From Histomonas meleagridis (taxonomy: Eukaryota; Parabasalia; Tritrichomonadida; Dientamoebidae), in the NCBI GenBank assembly GCA_020186115.1, contig WSYJ01000009.1, forward strand, positions 434,001 through 498,000: a stretch of 64,000 nt of DNA, given 5' to 3'. Each line of letters opens with the position of its first letter. The stretch's first letter is position 1. Made by a program: the position numbers and the translations under genes. Below, one piece after another: positions 9,092 to 19,434 of the stretch. The notes beneath the pieces were generated by a model. The model was not told the origin of the DNA. It worked only from the letters and a program-made list of their open reading frames with translations, and searched no databases.

Positions 9092-9871
9092 TTAAATATT
9101 TATATTTATGGCTGTAGCGTTTTGTTTTTAGGGTTTACTTAAATTTTTGAAAAAATTTTATGTCATTAAATCTATTGAATCTTCAATGACCTTCTAAATG
9201 TTGGCTTAGTTATTAGTGTGATGATATTTCTACCAGAGTAGCAATTCTTTGTTTAATTCTTGGATAAATAACGATATTATGATCTTGATTAATTATAAAT
9301 AAATCTAGAACCCTTTGTTTAAGTCGTGTTCTCTCAATAAGTTCAATGATGTCGGCAGTCGATTCGTTCAAAATAGTATGACGTTCAATATAACTTCATT
9401 GAAAGAACTTTGCATGGGTTTGGAAAAATAAAATTGAATTGAAAAATAAAAAAATTCCACTAAATTATTCAAAACTGATTTTGAAAAAAAAATTAATGAT
9501 CAAAAAAACAATGTAATTGTCAGACTCAATACCGAAATATGTGCTGGATGATAACATTATGATGAATAAATTAAAAGAAAATCATATTAAAATTATTTTT
9601 ATAATATGTATATTGCTTAATAATAATGAAATACTCATTTTTATGAATCGATCATATCTTTTTTTCCCCTAAATTTTATTGATATTGTTCATATTCTTTT
9701 CTTTATTGTAATTAATAAAAATGAGCAAAGTTATTTTTATTAGAATTAAAGTAAACTCAAGATATTGTTATTTTTTCGACAACAGAAATCCACCCAAAAA
9801 ATCTGAATTTCTCTTTTGAATTTATTTTTCTGAACGACGATTGGTTTCTTCTGAAAAAATCAAACACAAAA
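9092..9871. other. Intergenic, AT-rich; nothing recognised
   Basis: About 0.78 kb between two plus-strand genes. I see no ORF, RNA gene or repeat that I can support. Confidence 0.6.
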
Positions 9872-10276
9872 ATGGAACAACAGCAACAACCAACTCAACC
9901 GACCACTGAACCAAATTCGCCACAACAAGAAAAAGAACATAAGGTTAAGCTTCCTCGTGGCCAAGGCGTTGAAGGAAAAAGGGTAAGAGAGCGGTTGGGT
10001 CCTGAACAATGTTATGAATCTAAAGAATGGAATTTCTTAAAAAAGAAATTTAGTTCTGGCGTTACACAAAGTGAATTACGCAGTATTGCGCAGATTGTTT
10101 GCTTAAAAGCAAATTTAAAACTTGATAGAGAAGCTTCAAGAGATAAACGCGTATTGATTAAATGGTTCGGCGAAAATTGGAATGTAGTTGAGCCTTATGT
10201 TCAACGCATTTATTTACATGATAGCGAAGAAAAAATTATTGATGAAGACAGAGAAAACAAATTTTTCAATGAATGA
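9872..10276 (+). CDS. Small basic hypothetical protein, 134 residues
   Basis: I cannot assign a family. The N-terminal 25 residues are Gln/Pro-rich and low-complexity. The rest is compact, helical and basic, with LGPEQCYESKEWNFLKKKFS, SELRSIAQIVCLKANLKLDR, and RDKRVLIKWFGENWNVVEPY. The conserved-looking aromatic WFGENW segment and helix spacing suggest a small helical domain, conceivably nucleic-acid binding, but that is inference. It has an ATG start, normal codon usage and no introns. Long non-coding flanks lie on both sides. Confidence 0.75.
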   Translation: MEQQQQPTQPTTEPNSPQQEKEHKVKLPRGQGVEGKRVRERLGPEQCYESKEWNFLKKKFSSGVTQSELRSIAQIVCLKANLKLDREASRDKRVLIKWFGENWNVVEPYVQRIYLHDSEEKIIDEDRENKFFNE

Positions 10277-10789
10277 ACATAATTTTGAACAAGCAGATGT
10301 GCTAGGAATTTAAAATGTTATATAGTCACAATATTTTCTCAATAAAACAATTTCCATTGGTAAATTCAATTGTCATTAACTTATTTTCATCATACTGGAT
10401 AGCTTTGCTCAAAATTGTCCTCGAAATAAGCTAAATTAATATTCAAATTCATTCATGTCCCTAAATTTGAGGTTAATAGCCCTACTTTACAAAAAGGGGT
10501 CAGACAAATTTGTCAGAATAATAGAATAATTAATCAATGTATTCGAAAAGTTTTTCTGACTCTTTCACACCAAAAATTGTACATTCAATTTTTTCTTAGA
10601 TTTACTTTTATTTTCTCAAAAGTTGTATCGTCATAAATTTTATCGTAGTGTATCAAATTCTCTGGCAGGGTTAGGTTTGCAACTCACAAGGGAATTAACA
10701 AATGAATATTTTCATCGTTGAGGTAGTAATTTAAAGGTATTTTCATTATAATGAACATCAAATCGAGAATTAAGCTTTTCCTCATAAAA
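10277..10789. other. Intergenic; nothing recognised
   Basis: AT-rich 3' flank of the 134-residue gene running toward the broken ankyrin gene on the other strand. No features seen. Confidence 0.5.
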
Positions 10790-11640
10790 ATATTATATGA
10801 TACCTATAATCACTATTTCTCTGCAATTCCAAGAAGATGCTATCATAAGTGCTGTACCAAATAATTTAAATAATTTCCAAATATTATATTGAAAACCAAA
10901 ATTATTAAGGTAAATATCAAATAAAACAAATAAATATCTTTAGCATGAATATCAATTCCTTCTTGATTTAAAATATATTCAAAAAATTCGTGATTTCCTA
11001 ATTGCACAGAATTTACTAAAATGTTTTTTGGAATTGGATTTTCTTTCAGAATATGTTTAATGAGATAAAGATTTTCAAGCATTGCAATATTATTAATAAT
11101 ATTTTCATTAATTTTCATACCATTTTTCTGTAAAAATGTAAAAATTTCAATATTCCAAAACAGAATACTTAAATTTCCTAATTTTTCTAAATCATCAATT
11201 TTAATAATTTTATTTTCATAAAGATATTTAAAAATATCATTTCGATGGAATTGAATTGCTGTTTCATATGCATCTTTAAATGTTGAATGATTTTGTTCAC
11301 ATAAGTGAATTATTTCTAAATTTACACCTGCAACTGCATATTTACCTGTATTTTTTACATTTGCTCCATTCATAAGTAAATATTTAAAACATTTAACTGA
11401 TCCAAAAAATGCTGCATAATCAATTAATGAAACATTATCTTCATTAATAAATGAACATCTTTCATAAAGTGATGGTTCAATAAATTGATTAAAATCAAAA
11501 TTTGTTTGTGATGATATTTCTTGAAGTTTTTCGATTTCATCATTTCGAATTATTTTTGTAATTTCATTTGGATTATGTCCTTCTTCAATTAATTGCTTGT
11601 GAAGTTCCCAATCGTTCTTTGAAAGTTCTTTAATGTTAGA
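10790..11640 (-). pseudogene. Truncated DUF3447 ankyrin gene
   Basis: This is a 5'-truncated relative of the gene at 51505-52788. The open frame begins abruptly near 11640, after stop codons, at a sequence corresponding to the middle of that gene (ELSKNDWELHKQLIEEGHNP). It continues through SLIDYAAFFGSVKCFKYLLM and AYETAIQFHRNDIFKYLYEN, and ends in one ankyrin repeat plus a hydrophobic tail at 10843. No ATG opens the frame before 11373. Roughly 150-200 N-terminal residues are missing. Beyond the stop, a further decayed cassette (ALMIASSWNCREIVIIG) is readable to about 10790. Nucleotide similarity to the 52-kb copy is high, which suggests a recent duplication. Confidence 0.75.
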
Positions 11641-12244
11641 ATATTATAATATATTATTATTATTCTTTTGCATAAAAATACAGATTGAGACAAAATGACT
11701 TATAACTATATTAAAAGAACATGGGTAATTATAATCGAATATAGATATAATTGATTGAGCTGACTGAGAAATATTTTCCTTGTTTTTATAACTGTCAAAA
11801 CCGATGAAATTTCGATTTGGTATTTTTTTTGCTACTCTTTTCGATTTGATAAACGATCGTTGTACTTTTGAAAAAAAATTAAAATTAAATTTAATAACTA
11901 TTTATCGATCATTAGGTAGCTATTCCTTATAACATTTCACTTAATTTTTTTTATCATATAAAAATAAAGCAATATTTCACTCTAAAATATCTTTTTTTTT
12001 GTAACTTCCTATGAAGTTCATTGATCAATTAATGGTGTTCAAGAGTTTTATATCCAAATAAATTCACAAAAGTCTCCTCAAAAGCATCAGAATTAATTTC
12101 TTGCAAGAAAGAAATCGTGTTCCTTTATTTTTCTTATTTTAATATAAAAATGAATTCAATGAAATTTTATTTGCCATCAAATTTCAATTTTTTTATATTC
12201 GACACAATTCCAAAAAAATATTTTTACTTTAATTCGCTTTTGTT
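11641..12244. other. Intergenic; nothing recognised
   Basis: AT-rich sequence between the ankyrin fragment and the BAR-like gene stop. No ORF or motif supported. Confidence 0.5.
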
Positions 12245-13402
12245 TTATTCCTGAATCATCAAAGCGTCTGCTGGAATCAATCCCACACAATCATTTACAT
12301 TCTTACACTTCAAGTATTCACCTTGGTTCTCAAGAACGAGCACCTGCTCATCGATTCTTACATCGATTTGGTTCATAACTCCGCGGAAGTCTTTGACTGC
12401 GCGCGCGATCTTTGCGCCTTCTTTCAGCTCCTTCTCCCACGCCTTCGTCATGTTGAGGAACTTGGACGACACTGATGGAACGCTGATGCACTGGAACCCA
12501 ATGGACGCCTCAGGATCTTTGACATTTTTGAAACTCGAAATCGTTTTCGAATCGCTTGTCAAATCACGCTCCTTAAGGGCTTCTTTGATGTCGTTGGCAG
12601 ACTCACTGAAGAGATACGCGGTACGTTCAATGTCAGATGAAAGTTTAAGAAGGGCTTCGCGTATGCTAATAAACCGCCATTGTTCAAGTGTCTCAAAATC
12701 AGAAAGAAACTGATCAAAACTTGTGGACATGGCAGAGCGTTGCTCGTTTGCTTGATTATGGGCATCAACGGCAGCGTTTTGGGCTTTGACAAATTCATCT
12801 CGTAATTGTTGTAGCTTGGGCGACTTGGAGTTGTAGGCATCTTGCACAGCTTTCCCAGCGGCTTCATAATGTTTGTGTGCTTCTTGGGCTCGATGATGTG
12901 ATGTTTGTACATTATGAACTGATTCACCAACTTTTTGAAGTAACTCTTCGCACTTAGTCTTATAGTCATTATGAATAGCACGTATGCTGTCGGCAGCACG
13001 GAATCTGATAGTCTGCATAAAGAAATTAAAATTGGTGGTTGGATTTAATACAGATTCAGAAAGATGGATCCAAGCGTTATGAAAATCAGATCGGTACTTT
13101 GTTTCAGTTGGGTAAAGTTTTGCTGTTTGAGAATTGCTAAGTTTTTGAAGAGAATCAACAAGCTTTTGAAGTTGCTCCCCATAATCTACTAAGTGACGAT
13201 GAATTTCAGCCATTACACGACAGTTTTCACTGCATGCTCCTTTGATTATTGTAATTGTCTCTGTAATTTTTGGAACTTTTTTATTCTCCATTTTGCTTGT
13301 GAAGTCGTTAAGAGCTTCAATTGCTTGTACAAAACCGCCATCTCCCACTTTTTCAACATAAAATTTAAATTGCGAAGAGCCGTTCAGGTTCTGATCGTTC
13401 AC
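12245..13402 (-). CDS. BAR/F-BAR-like protein with C-terminal SH3-like segment
   Basis: Predicted membrane-curvature or cytoskeletal adaptor. Residues about 40-280 are a long helical, coiled-coil-rich region (ETITIIKGACSENCRVMAEI; EAHKHYEAAGKAVQDAYNSK) with the heptad and charge pattern of BAR/F-BAR domains. The last 35 residues (QVLVLENQGEYLKC, then DCVGLIPADAL) resemble the second half of an SH3 domain with its G-x-I-P motif. The open frame begins at a GTG (13402) and has no ATG before the upstream stop. The first in-frame ATG is at 13291 (MENKKVPK), which would discard 37 coding-looking residues. The true start may sit in an unseen upstream exon. GC content is higher than in neighbouring genes. 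Confidence 0.72.
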   Translation of the reverse strand: MNDQNLNGSSQFKFYVEKVGDGGFVQAIEALNDFTSKMENKKVPKITETITIIKGACSENCRVMAEIHRHLVDYGEQLQKLVDSLQKLSNSQTAKLYPTETKYRSDFHNAWIHLSESVLNPTTNFNFFMQTIRFRAADSIRAIHNDYKTKCEELLQKVGESVHNVQTSHHRAQEAHKHYEAAGKAVQDAYNSKSPKLQQLRDEFVKAQNAAVDAHNQANEQRSAMSTSFDQFLSDFETLEQWRFISIREALLKLSSDIERTAYLFSESANDIKEALKERDLTSDSKTISSFKNVKDPEASIGFQCISVPSVSSKFLNMTKAWEKELKEGAKIARAVKDFRGVMNQIDVRIDEQVLVLENQGEYLKCKNVNDCVGLIPADALMIQE

Positions 13403-14873
13403 AATAGAAATATCAACACAGTTTCTTTCAAAAATTGATTAGGAAACCCAAAAACCAATGTAATGATGGTTTCGCTCAAGAAACATTATTGATTGAGTCT
13501 AGTTGTTGAGCAGAATGATTAGAAATCCTCCAAAAGAAAATCCTTTTAATTTAATTTATTTCTGCAATAATTTTAAAATTTTACAAAATAATTTATAAAC
13601 CATGGATAATTCCTGAGGTTCAACCCCATTTATAAATGGAAATATTCTCGTTGATGAACTTGTTTTCCATCTGTCGCGAAATTAATGTTTGTCAATCTTT
13701 TTTTAAATCAGTGGGAAAATTATTAAAGACAGTGTCAAGATTTGCAGCTTTCATCCTTCATGTGCATTTGATACTCTTTCCATTTATAAAATGGCTAGTC
13801 GTGCCGTCGCTCATTTTTGGATGAAAAATGTAATATTTTCATCAAATAGCTTGGTAATTCAGAGTGCTAATTACATTTATTTATATTCCGACTCATTAAT
13901 TGTGAAGTTGTTTTATGTGAAATTTCAAAGCATTGGATCATATAATAATATGGTTGTGGGTATGTTCAGTTTCTACATCCGGATCACAATTTAATGGTAA
14001 CATAATCAAAGCTGAACTATCTTACATCAAAAAGAACCAGAGACAGAAACATTTACAAATTTGTAAATAAAGAATTTCCCGCATCCATAAAAAAGATGAA
14101 GATTTACTAAATTATTTTACAAATTTGGAACTGTTAGATTGTCCAAAAATTGGACAAAACGGAATCGGATTTTGAAAATGTTGGCCGCGAAAAGATGTAG
14201 TAATCAATGGAATTCACAAAAAAAATGTTGACGGAAATGTATAGAGATTTCTGACTAAAAATGAAGGAAAAAAAAATGTTTCAAAACGAAAAAGTACTTC
14301 AAGGAAGCTTGTAAAAAAGTTTAAATATTTTTGTTTTATTTGAAATTGTTAACTTTTGTTCTCAAGTATTGGGCTGAATATCCATTAATCAAAATACAAA
14401 CGCAATTGTTGAATTTTTTTATGACATTACATGTAATTATTAGCATGTTAAGTGTTTTTATTTTTCTCTTTTGCAACAAAATTTATACTCAAAGCCACCC
14501 ATAAATAACTACTATACTTTACAGAAAGATTATAATTATCTGCGCTTAAAATTTGTTTTGATGATCAGTAAGAGACATAACAGTTCAAGAAACAAAAAAG
14601 ATATACAACCTATTTAAATCACTTTTATCTATGCATTATTCAAGTTCTTTCATAATTTTTACTTTTTCATTTTAGTGAATCTTTGGATAAATTTTTAAGA
14701 ATATGGTTTTCTTCTTCCGTTCGATTTTATAATATCTTATTAATTTCATGTCATCTTTGTGAAAATAAGATTGACCCTGGAAAGAATAATGCTAATTAAA
14801 CTCAGGAATTTATTTTCGGCGCTTTCAAAAATGTTAAACGTTTAAAGTTTCAGAAATTTACAAATCGACAAAA
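13403..14873. other. Long intergenic region; nothing recognised
   Basis: About 1.5 kb between divergent genes. Short ORFs at 13636-13994 have no recognisable features. The right end contains the glucokinase promoter, with AAACGTTTAAAG about 40 nt before its ATG. No RNA gene or repeat identified. Confidence 0.5.
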
Positions 14874-16028
14874 ATGTATCTGGCAACCAAAGCCTCACGT
14901 TCTGCTTCATTCAGTGACACAGACATATCTGCTCTCCAGGGATGGAGTGAAGAAGAACGCCGCAATGTTTGCCTTACATTTTGTATTGATTCACAAAACC
15001 TTACTGTCGCATTATGTCCACTTCGCAATACCAAAAAAGCCATTTACCTCAACTCCGTTCGAGTTAACAAAGCCCAAGATGTCAAAGACAATTATGAATT
15101 TTTACGTAACGCTTTTGGCCGAAATAATTGCACTGTTGTATATTCCACCATGAGTTTTGCAGGTCCAATTTCACAAGATCACGTTGTTATCACTAACTGG
15201 CAATGTGATGCACGAGATCGTGTTATTCATTTTACATCACTTCCATTTGATCTTTTTCCATTAGACCGAAGGCGATTTATGAACGATCTTGAAGCCGCCT
15301 CCTATGGTCTTCTTGCCAAAGACCTACGTGTTAATTCACTTGACACCATATTTTCACCACTTTGGGAGACACCATCCTCATCAAAGACGATCACACTTCG
15401 TGGCTCATCCTGTGTTATTCTTATTGGCGATGGCCTTGGAGTTTCCTATATCAATCGTCATGTCTCATCTGAACATAATTGTGTTGTTTCTTCAGAAGCT
15501 GGGCATGCGCAATGTTACATTTCTTTACCAAGTAGCCCAAAGTATGCCAAAGAGTGCGAACTGATCCGGTTTGTCTCCCACAAGCTTCACGGAGGCTCAC
15601 ACCAGCCCGAGTGGGAGGACATGTGCTCGTTCAGAGGCGGCGAACTCATTTATCAATTCGTAAAACCGGAAACCGCTCCGATAGGATACAATCAAATTCG
15701 GGAACTCGCCATCGGCGGTGACCATGCCGCATTAAAGGCTTTTAAGATACATTATAAGTTTATAATGCGGGCGATACAGTCAATGGTGTTGGGAGTTCGC
15801 TGCAAAAAAGTTTTCATCATATCTGAGGCACAAGTTAAAAATTCGGTTCTCATGAAACAATTCTCTGATAAGCTGAAGAGGACATTCCAGGATCACCCAA
15901 GATCTGATTGGCTAAAGAAGGTTACGATATATGGGCAAGTGATAAATTCACAATTCGGTTTGTCGGGTGGATTGTTTTTGTCAAATATTTTCGCTGATAC
16001 AATACAAAAGTTTAGTCATACATCATAA
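14874..16028 (+). CDS. GLK: Bacterial-type glucokinase
   Basis: Catalyses ATP-dependent phosphorylation of glucose to glucose-6-phosphate at glycolysis entry. This is the Glk (PF02685-type) family that trichomonads use, not a eukaryotic hexokinase. Visible signatures are AGPISQDHVVITNW (about 96-109), MNDLEAASYGL (136-146) with the catalytic-base Asp 138, GDGLGV (185-190) in the second phosphate region, and SEAGHA (207-212) with the sugar-contacting Glu/His. At 384 residues it is slightly longer than bacterial enzymes. The N-terminal phosphate-1 motif, normally D-x-G-G-T-N, is degenerate here (CIDSQNLTVA, 37-46), so activity should not be assumed. Single exon; GC-rich in the 15540-15720 stretch. 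Confidence 0.85.
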   Translation: MYLATKASRSASFSDTDISALQGWSEEERRNVCLTFCIDSQNLTVALCPLRNTKKAIYLNSVRVNKAQDVKDNYEFLRNAFGRNNCTVVYSTMSFAGPISQDHVVITNWQCDARDRVIHFTSLPFDLFPLDRRRFMNDLEAASYGLLAKDLRVNSLDTIFSPLWETPSSSKTITLRGSSCVILIGDGLGVSYINRHVSSEHNCVVSSEAGHAQCYISLPSSPKYAKECELIRFVSHKLHGGSHQPEWEDMCSFRGGELIYQFVKPETAPIGYNQIRELAIGGDHAALKAFKIHYKFIMRAIQSMVLGVRCKKVFIISEAQVKNSVLMKQFSDKLKRTFQDHPRSDWLKKVTIYGQVINSQFGLSGGLFLSNIFADTIQKFSHTS

Positions 16029-16453
16029 ATAAACTTAATGTGAGTACTTTATACCTCTTATTGTAATGAAATATTTCATTTTAAATGAATTAATGTTAGT
16101 GTCAAACGATAGACAAATTAAATGACCAGAAAACTGTTTTTCACAGAAAAAACTATCGTCGTTTTGAAAATTCCTATCGTTCACCGATCATAAATATTTT
16201 TTAATGTAATGCATTGCATAAAGGTGAATCATTTTCCATTTGACATATGATCATTCAAACGTACATTATATATATTATTTTTTTTGCTATATAGATTCAA
16301 ACTTGTAAATATAGTAAAATATAAAATTTGATTAAGAATATATATTAAAGTCAAATTTTCATATCTAAAAATCCAGAAAAACGTTACAACAATATATACA
16401 TTTTATTCTAAACAATCCTCTATTAATATTTTATATGTTTTCTTTGGCCTAAT
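16029..16453. other. Convergent intergenic; nothing recognised
   Basis: AT-rich 3' flanks of the glucokinase and the unknown minus-strand gene. No feature seen. Confidence 0.5.
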
Positions 16454-17989
16454 TCATCTCCAAAATTTACTATAATATTTGATGTCATCTGTGTTAATTG
16501 AAACGACATTATTTCCTATGTTCGACAAAGATATAAAATTTTTCTCTATGTCCACATCCACGAAATTGACGTCATCACTTTCCACCATTAAACCGTACAC
16601 CAAATTAATCAATGTATAAGCGATTTTCATAATTCTAATTGCTTCGTTTATGTTGACATTGTTCATTAGTCCTGCAATGTGTCGTACTGCTTGTGATTTC
16701 TTTTTACCATTAAATGTCATTGAAATTATCGATAAAATTTGTTCAATTCCATGAAAACATTTTTTTGTTATCCCAATTTCAATTGATGTTTTTATGGATT
16801 TGTTTTTAACATCATCGACAAATTGAACATTTTTTAATTCGTGAATGAAATAAGCAAAAAATAAAAGTGTTGTAGCATATGAAAATGTTAATTTATAATG
16901 TTTATATGTTCTTAAGTTTGTTGTTATTGAATTAACAATCGACTTTAGTTCTTTCTTATGCTTGTCTTCATTTTTTAATGATTCTTCAATAAATTGTGTA
17001 AATAATGGAATTAATAATATATCATATTCAACTTGTGATATTTCAATAAATATCATAGGAGATGAGATTTTGGGTAACAAATATTTTGAACGCAATACAG
17101 GTAGTTGAGTTTCAATTACATGACTGATTTCGATGTATGAATCAATTTTTTGTTTAAATAACGATATGTATCGTTCTCTCAATTTTCGCATGACGATAGG
17201 ATAAATTGTATTGGGGCACTTTTCTAAAAGTGACTGGATAAAGTATCCAGCTCTTGGAAAAATACAATCAAGTTCTTGGCCAACTATAATGCTAAAACCT
17301 GCTGCTTTTGGCCCATGGGCCCTCAAAAGTCGATAGACATTTTTGTTTCGTGTGATCATGACATCTAATTCATTTCCTTGATCTTCAACATTTTGAACTT
17401 CGTCTGAAACTTGGTTTATTTCTTTCCTGCGTCCAGAACAACTAGTTTCGGGAGCTGTAGAAACCCAGCTATCATTAAGAATTTCTTTTTCGGATTCAAG
17501 TTGTCCACTACACTTTGGAAATCCAACTAAATAGTCTTTATGTGCGTAGCTACCAACCATTTCTGTTCCTATAGTTCCACTTGTAATTGGGTCTGCGATC
17601 TCTGCAAAAACTGTTAACGGCCGTATATTAAAATCATGTCGATGATTTTTTATAAAATGATTTCTTTCGTTTTCTGTAAGGAACATATTATTTTCTGTGA
17701 GTGTGATAATGTCCGAGTGTGAAATAGGATTATTTGGGGTACATAAAAAATCATCAAATGATTTCAGGTCATATACATGGGAGTTTGATTTTTTTTCTTG
17801 AGGACAAGATAGTTGAATGGAATTTCGGAAAATATTTAAATTTTTAGTTTGAACGAAATTTGAGAATGGAGTTAGATTTGGAAAAATAGGGAATCTAGGG
17901 TTCCTATAGAAATGGATTGATGTATTTATCATATTTATGTCATTTTTTGATAATAGTTCTTTGAGATGATCGCGAATTCTTTTTTCCAT
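16454..17989 (-). CDS. Hypothetical protein, 511 residues
   Basis: Not recognised. It is one continuous ORF with an ATG start (MEKRIRDHLKELLSKND). The first 200 residues are Ser/Asn-rich and probably disordered. The C-terminal 300 residues are helical (IVMRKLRERYISLFKQKIDS; LIPLFTQFIEESLKNEDKHK). A predicted-structure search would help. A coiled or helical-bundle domain is plausible, but I name no function. The upstream region contains two minus-strand AAAAAGTCAT sequences, near variants of an element seen before other genes here. Confidence 0.75.
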   Translation of the reverse strand: MEKRIRDHLKELLSKNDINMINTSIHFYRNPRFPIFPNLTPFSNFVQTKNLNIFRNSIQLSCPQEKKSNSHVYDLKSFDDFLCTPNNPISHSDIITLTENNMFLTENERNHFIKNHRHDFNIRPLTVFAEIADPITSGTIGTEMVGSYAHKDYLVGFPKCSGQLESEKEILNDSWVSTAPETSCSGRRKEINQVSDEVQNVEDQGNELDVMITRNKNVYRLLRAHGPKAAGFSIIVGQELDCIFPRAGYFIQSLLEKCPNTIYPIVMRKLRERYISLFKQKIDSYIEISHVIETQLPVLRSKYLLPKISSPMIFIEISQVEYDILLIPLFTQFIEESLKNEDKHKKELKSIVNSITTNLRTYKHYKLTFSYATTLLFFAYFIHELKNVQFVDDVKNKSIKTSIEIGITKKCFHGIEQILSIISMTFNGKKKSQAVRHIAGLMNNVNINEAIRIMKIAYTLINLVYGLMVESDDVNFVDVDIEKNFISLSNIGNNVVSINTDDIKYYSKFWR

Positions 17990-18134
17990 TCTGTTCCCCC
18001 GTTGGGGCGCCCTAAATCACCCCTAATGATGACTTTTTGTATGAAAACATGACTTTTTGAAAAGGATGTTCCGTTATCACGATAGCATATAATTGAGTAA
18101 GTAAAAAAAATCAAAAATTTGTCATTTTTTATGA

Positions 18135-19364
18135 ATGAAAAAAACTAGATCATTACATGTTTCATATAGAAAACCATTGGGTGTAAATTATCCAAAAAAT
18201 ATTAATTCAATTCAAAGAAGTCAAGAAGTTTCAATTAATGATTCATTGAGCTATAGTTTCCAAAAAAGTTCTTCTTCTTTTCTCTCATTAGAAAATATTA
18301 TTTTTAATTTAACCAACGATAATATCGAACAATCTTCTGAATTAACAATGAAATTTTATGATGTGAATTATCCTTATTCCTTCAATCTTTGTATTTGTCG
18401 TCTTGTTTATCGAGCTTTTATTTCACAAAGAAATGAAGAAACAATATATTTTGATTTTTTAAAGTCCCTTCAAATTAAAGAAAAAGCCAACAAAAATCAT
18501 ACCGTTTTTAATGTTTTTAATGAATATTTAATTAAATTAAATTCTCATGAATCCTTTTATCTTATAGAAAAGATGATTGAACAAAAACTAATTGATCCTG
18601 CCTTTACTATAAAACATCATTATAAGGATCAATTTTATAGACGATTCATTTCAAATAATAAAGAAATATCAAAAGATGATTGGAAGCTTCATAAAGAATT
18701 GGTTAAAGAAGGTGTTAATCCATTAAAAATTGTAAATGTTATTCGGGATGACGATTTAGAAAAATTACAAGAAATATCAACACAAAACGATTTCGATTTT
18801 AATCAATTAATTAAGTCATCACCTTATGAAAGATATTCATTTATTAGTAATAAATATCAAAATATATCAATTATTGATTATTGCGCTTTTTTTAGATCTG
18901 TTAAATGTTTTAAATTTTTGTTAATAAATGGTGCAACAATTCGATACACATTAAAATATGCAATTGCAGGTGGAAATCTTGAAATTATTCATTTATGTGA
19001 ACAAAACCATTCGAAAATTGACAATGTATATGAAATAGCAATTGAATTCCATCGAAATGATATTTTTCATTATTTTTATAATAAGAAAGTTATTGAAATA
19101 AATAATTTGACTCAATTAGGAATTAAATGTATTGAATATGATAACTATGAAATATTATTTTTTTTAGAACAAGAAGGTATGGAAATAAATAATAAAATTA
19201 TTCAGAAATTAGGTTGGACTGGGAATGTTTTCATTATACGTTCTTTCCAAAACACCAAACTATTAAATGCAATTTTGCCTGAAGCTTCTTACTCAAATAA
19301 CTATGAAATTGTATCATTTCTTCTTGAACAAAAAGGAATCAAAGTGAATGAAAAAGATATTTAA
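18135..19364 (+). CDS. DUF3447-type ankyrin protein
   Basis: This is a member of the expanded trichomonad ankyrin family with an N-terminal helical region (residues 1-190) and the DUF3447 core, marked by ISIIDYCAFFRSVKCFKFLL and KYAIAGGNLEIIHLCEQNHS. About three ankyrin-like repeats follow. The protein (409 residues) ends with a repeat stopping precisely at NEKDI-stop. Six loose ankyrin cassettes continue downstream to 20420, each resembling that terminal repeat but out of frame and separated by AT-rich spacers. Paralogues are at 51505-52788 and the fragment at 10790-11640. Ligands are unknown; ankyrin repeats normally mediate protein binding. Confidence 0.85.
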   Translation: MKKTRSLHVSYRKPLGVNYPKNINSIQRSQEVSINDSLSYSFQKSSSSFLSLENIIFNLTNDNIEQSSELTMKFYDVNYPYSFNLCICRLVYRAFISQRNEETIYFDFLKSLQIKEKANKNHTVFNVFNEYLIKLNSHESFYLIEKMIEQKLIDPAFTIKHHYKDQFYRRFISNNKEISKDDWKLHKELVKEGVNPLKIVNVIRDDDLEKLQEISTQNDFDFNQLIKSSPYERYSFISNKYQNISIIDYCAFFRSVKCFKFLLINGATIRYTLKYAIAGGNLEIIHLCEQNHSKIDNVYEIAIEFHRNDIFHYFYNKKVIEINNLTQLGIKCIEYDNYEILFFLEQEGMEINNKIIQKLGWTGNVFIIRSFQNTKLLNAILPEASYSNNYEIVSFLLEQKGIKVNEKDI

Positions 19365-19434
19365 TGAGTTTTTTTGAAATTTATTTTGATGATTTTATGT
19401 GTATTTGATGAATTTGGAATTTGTTTATATTATT

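Noticed and set aside
13618..13640. GGTTCAACCCC, similar to a tRNA T-loop
   Set aside because: The T stem pairs poorly and there is no acceptor, D or anticodon arm at the right distance.
13636..13994. Short overlapping plus-strand ORFs
   Set aside because: Low-complexity, hydrophobic chance translations of AT-rich DNA with no gene-like context.
13951..14040. GTATGT...TAACATAATCAAAG as an intron
   Set aside because: No exon frames are extended by removing it and the 3' motif does not match either intron class.
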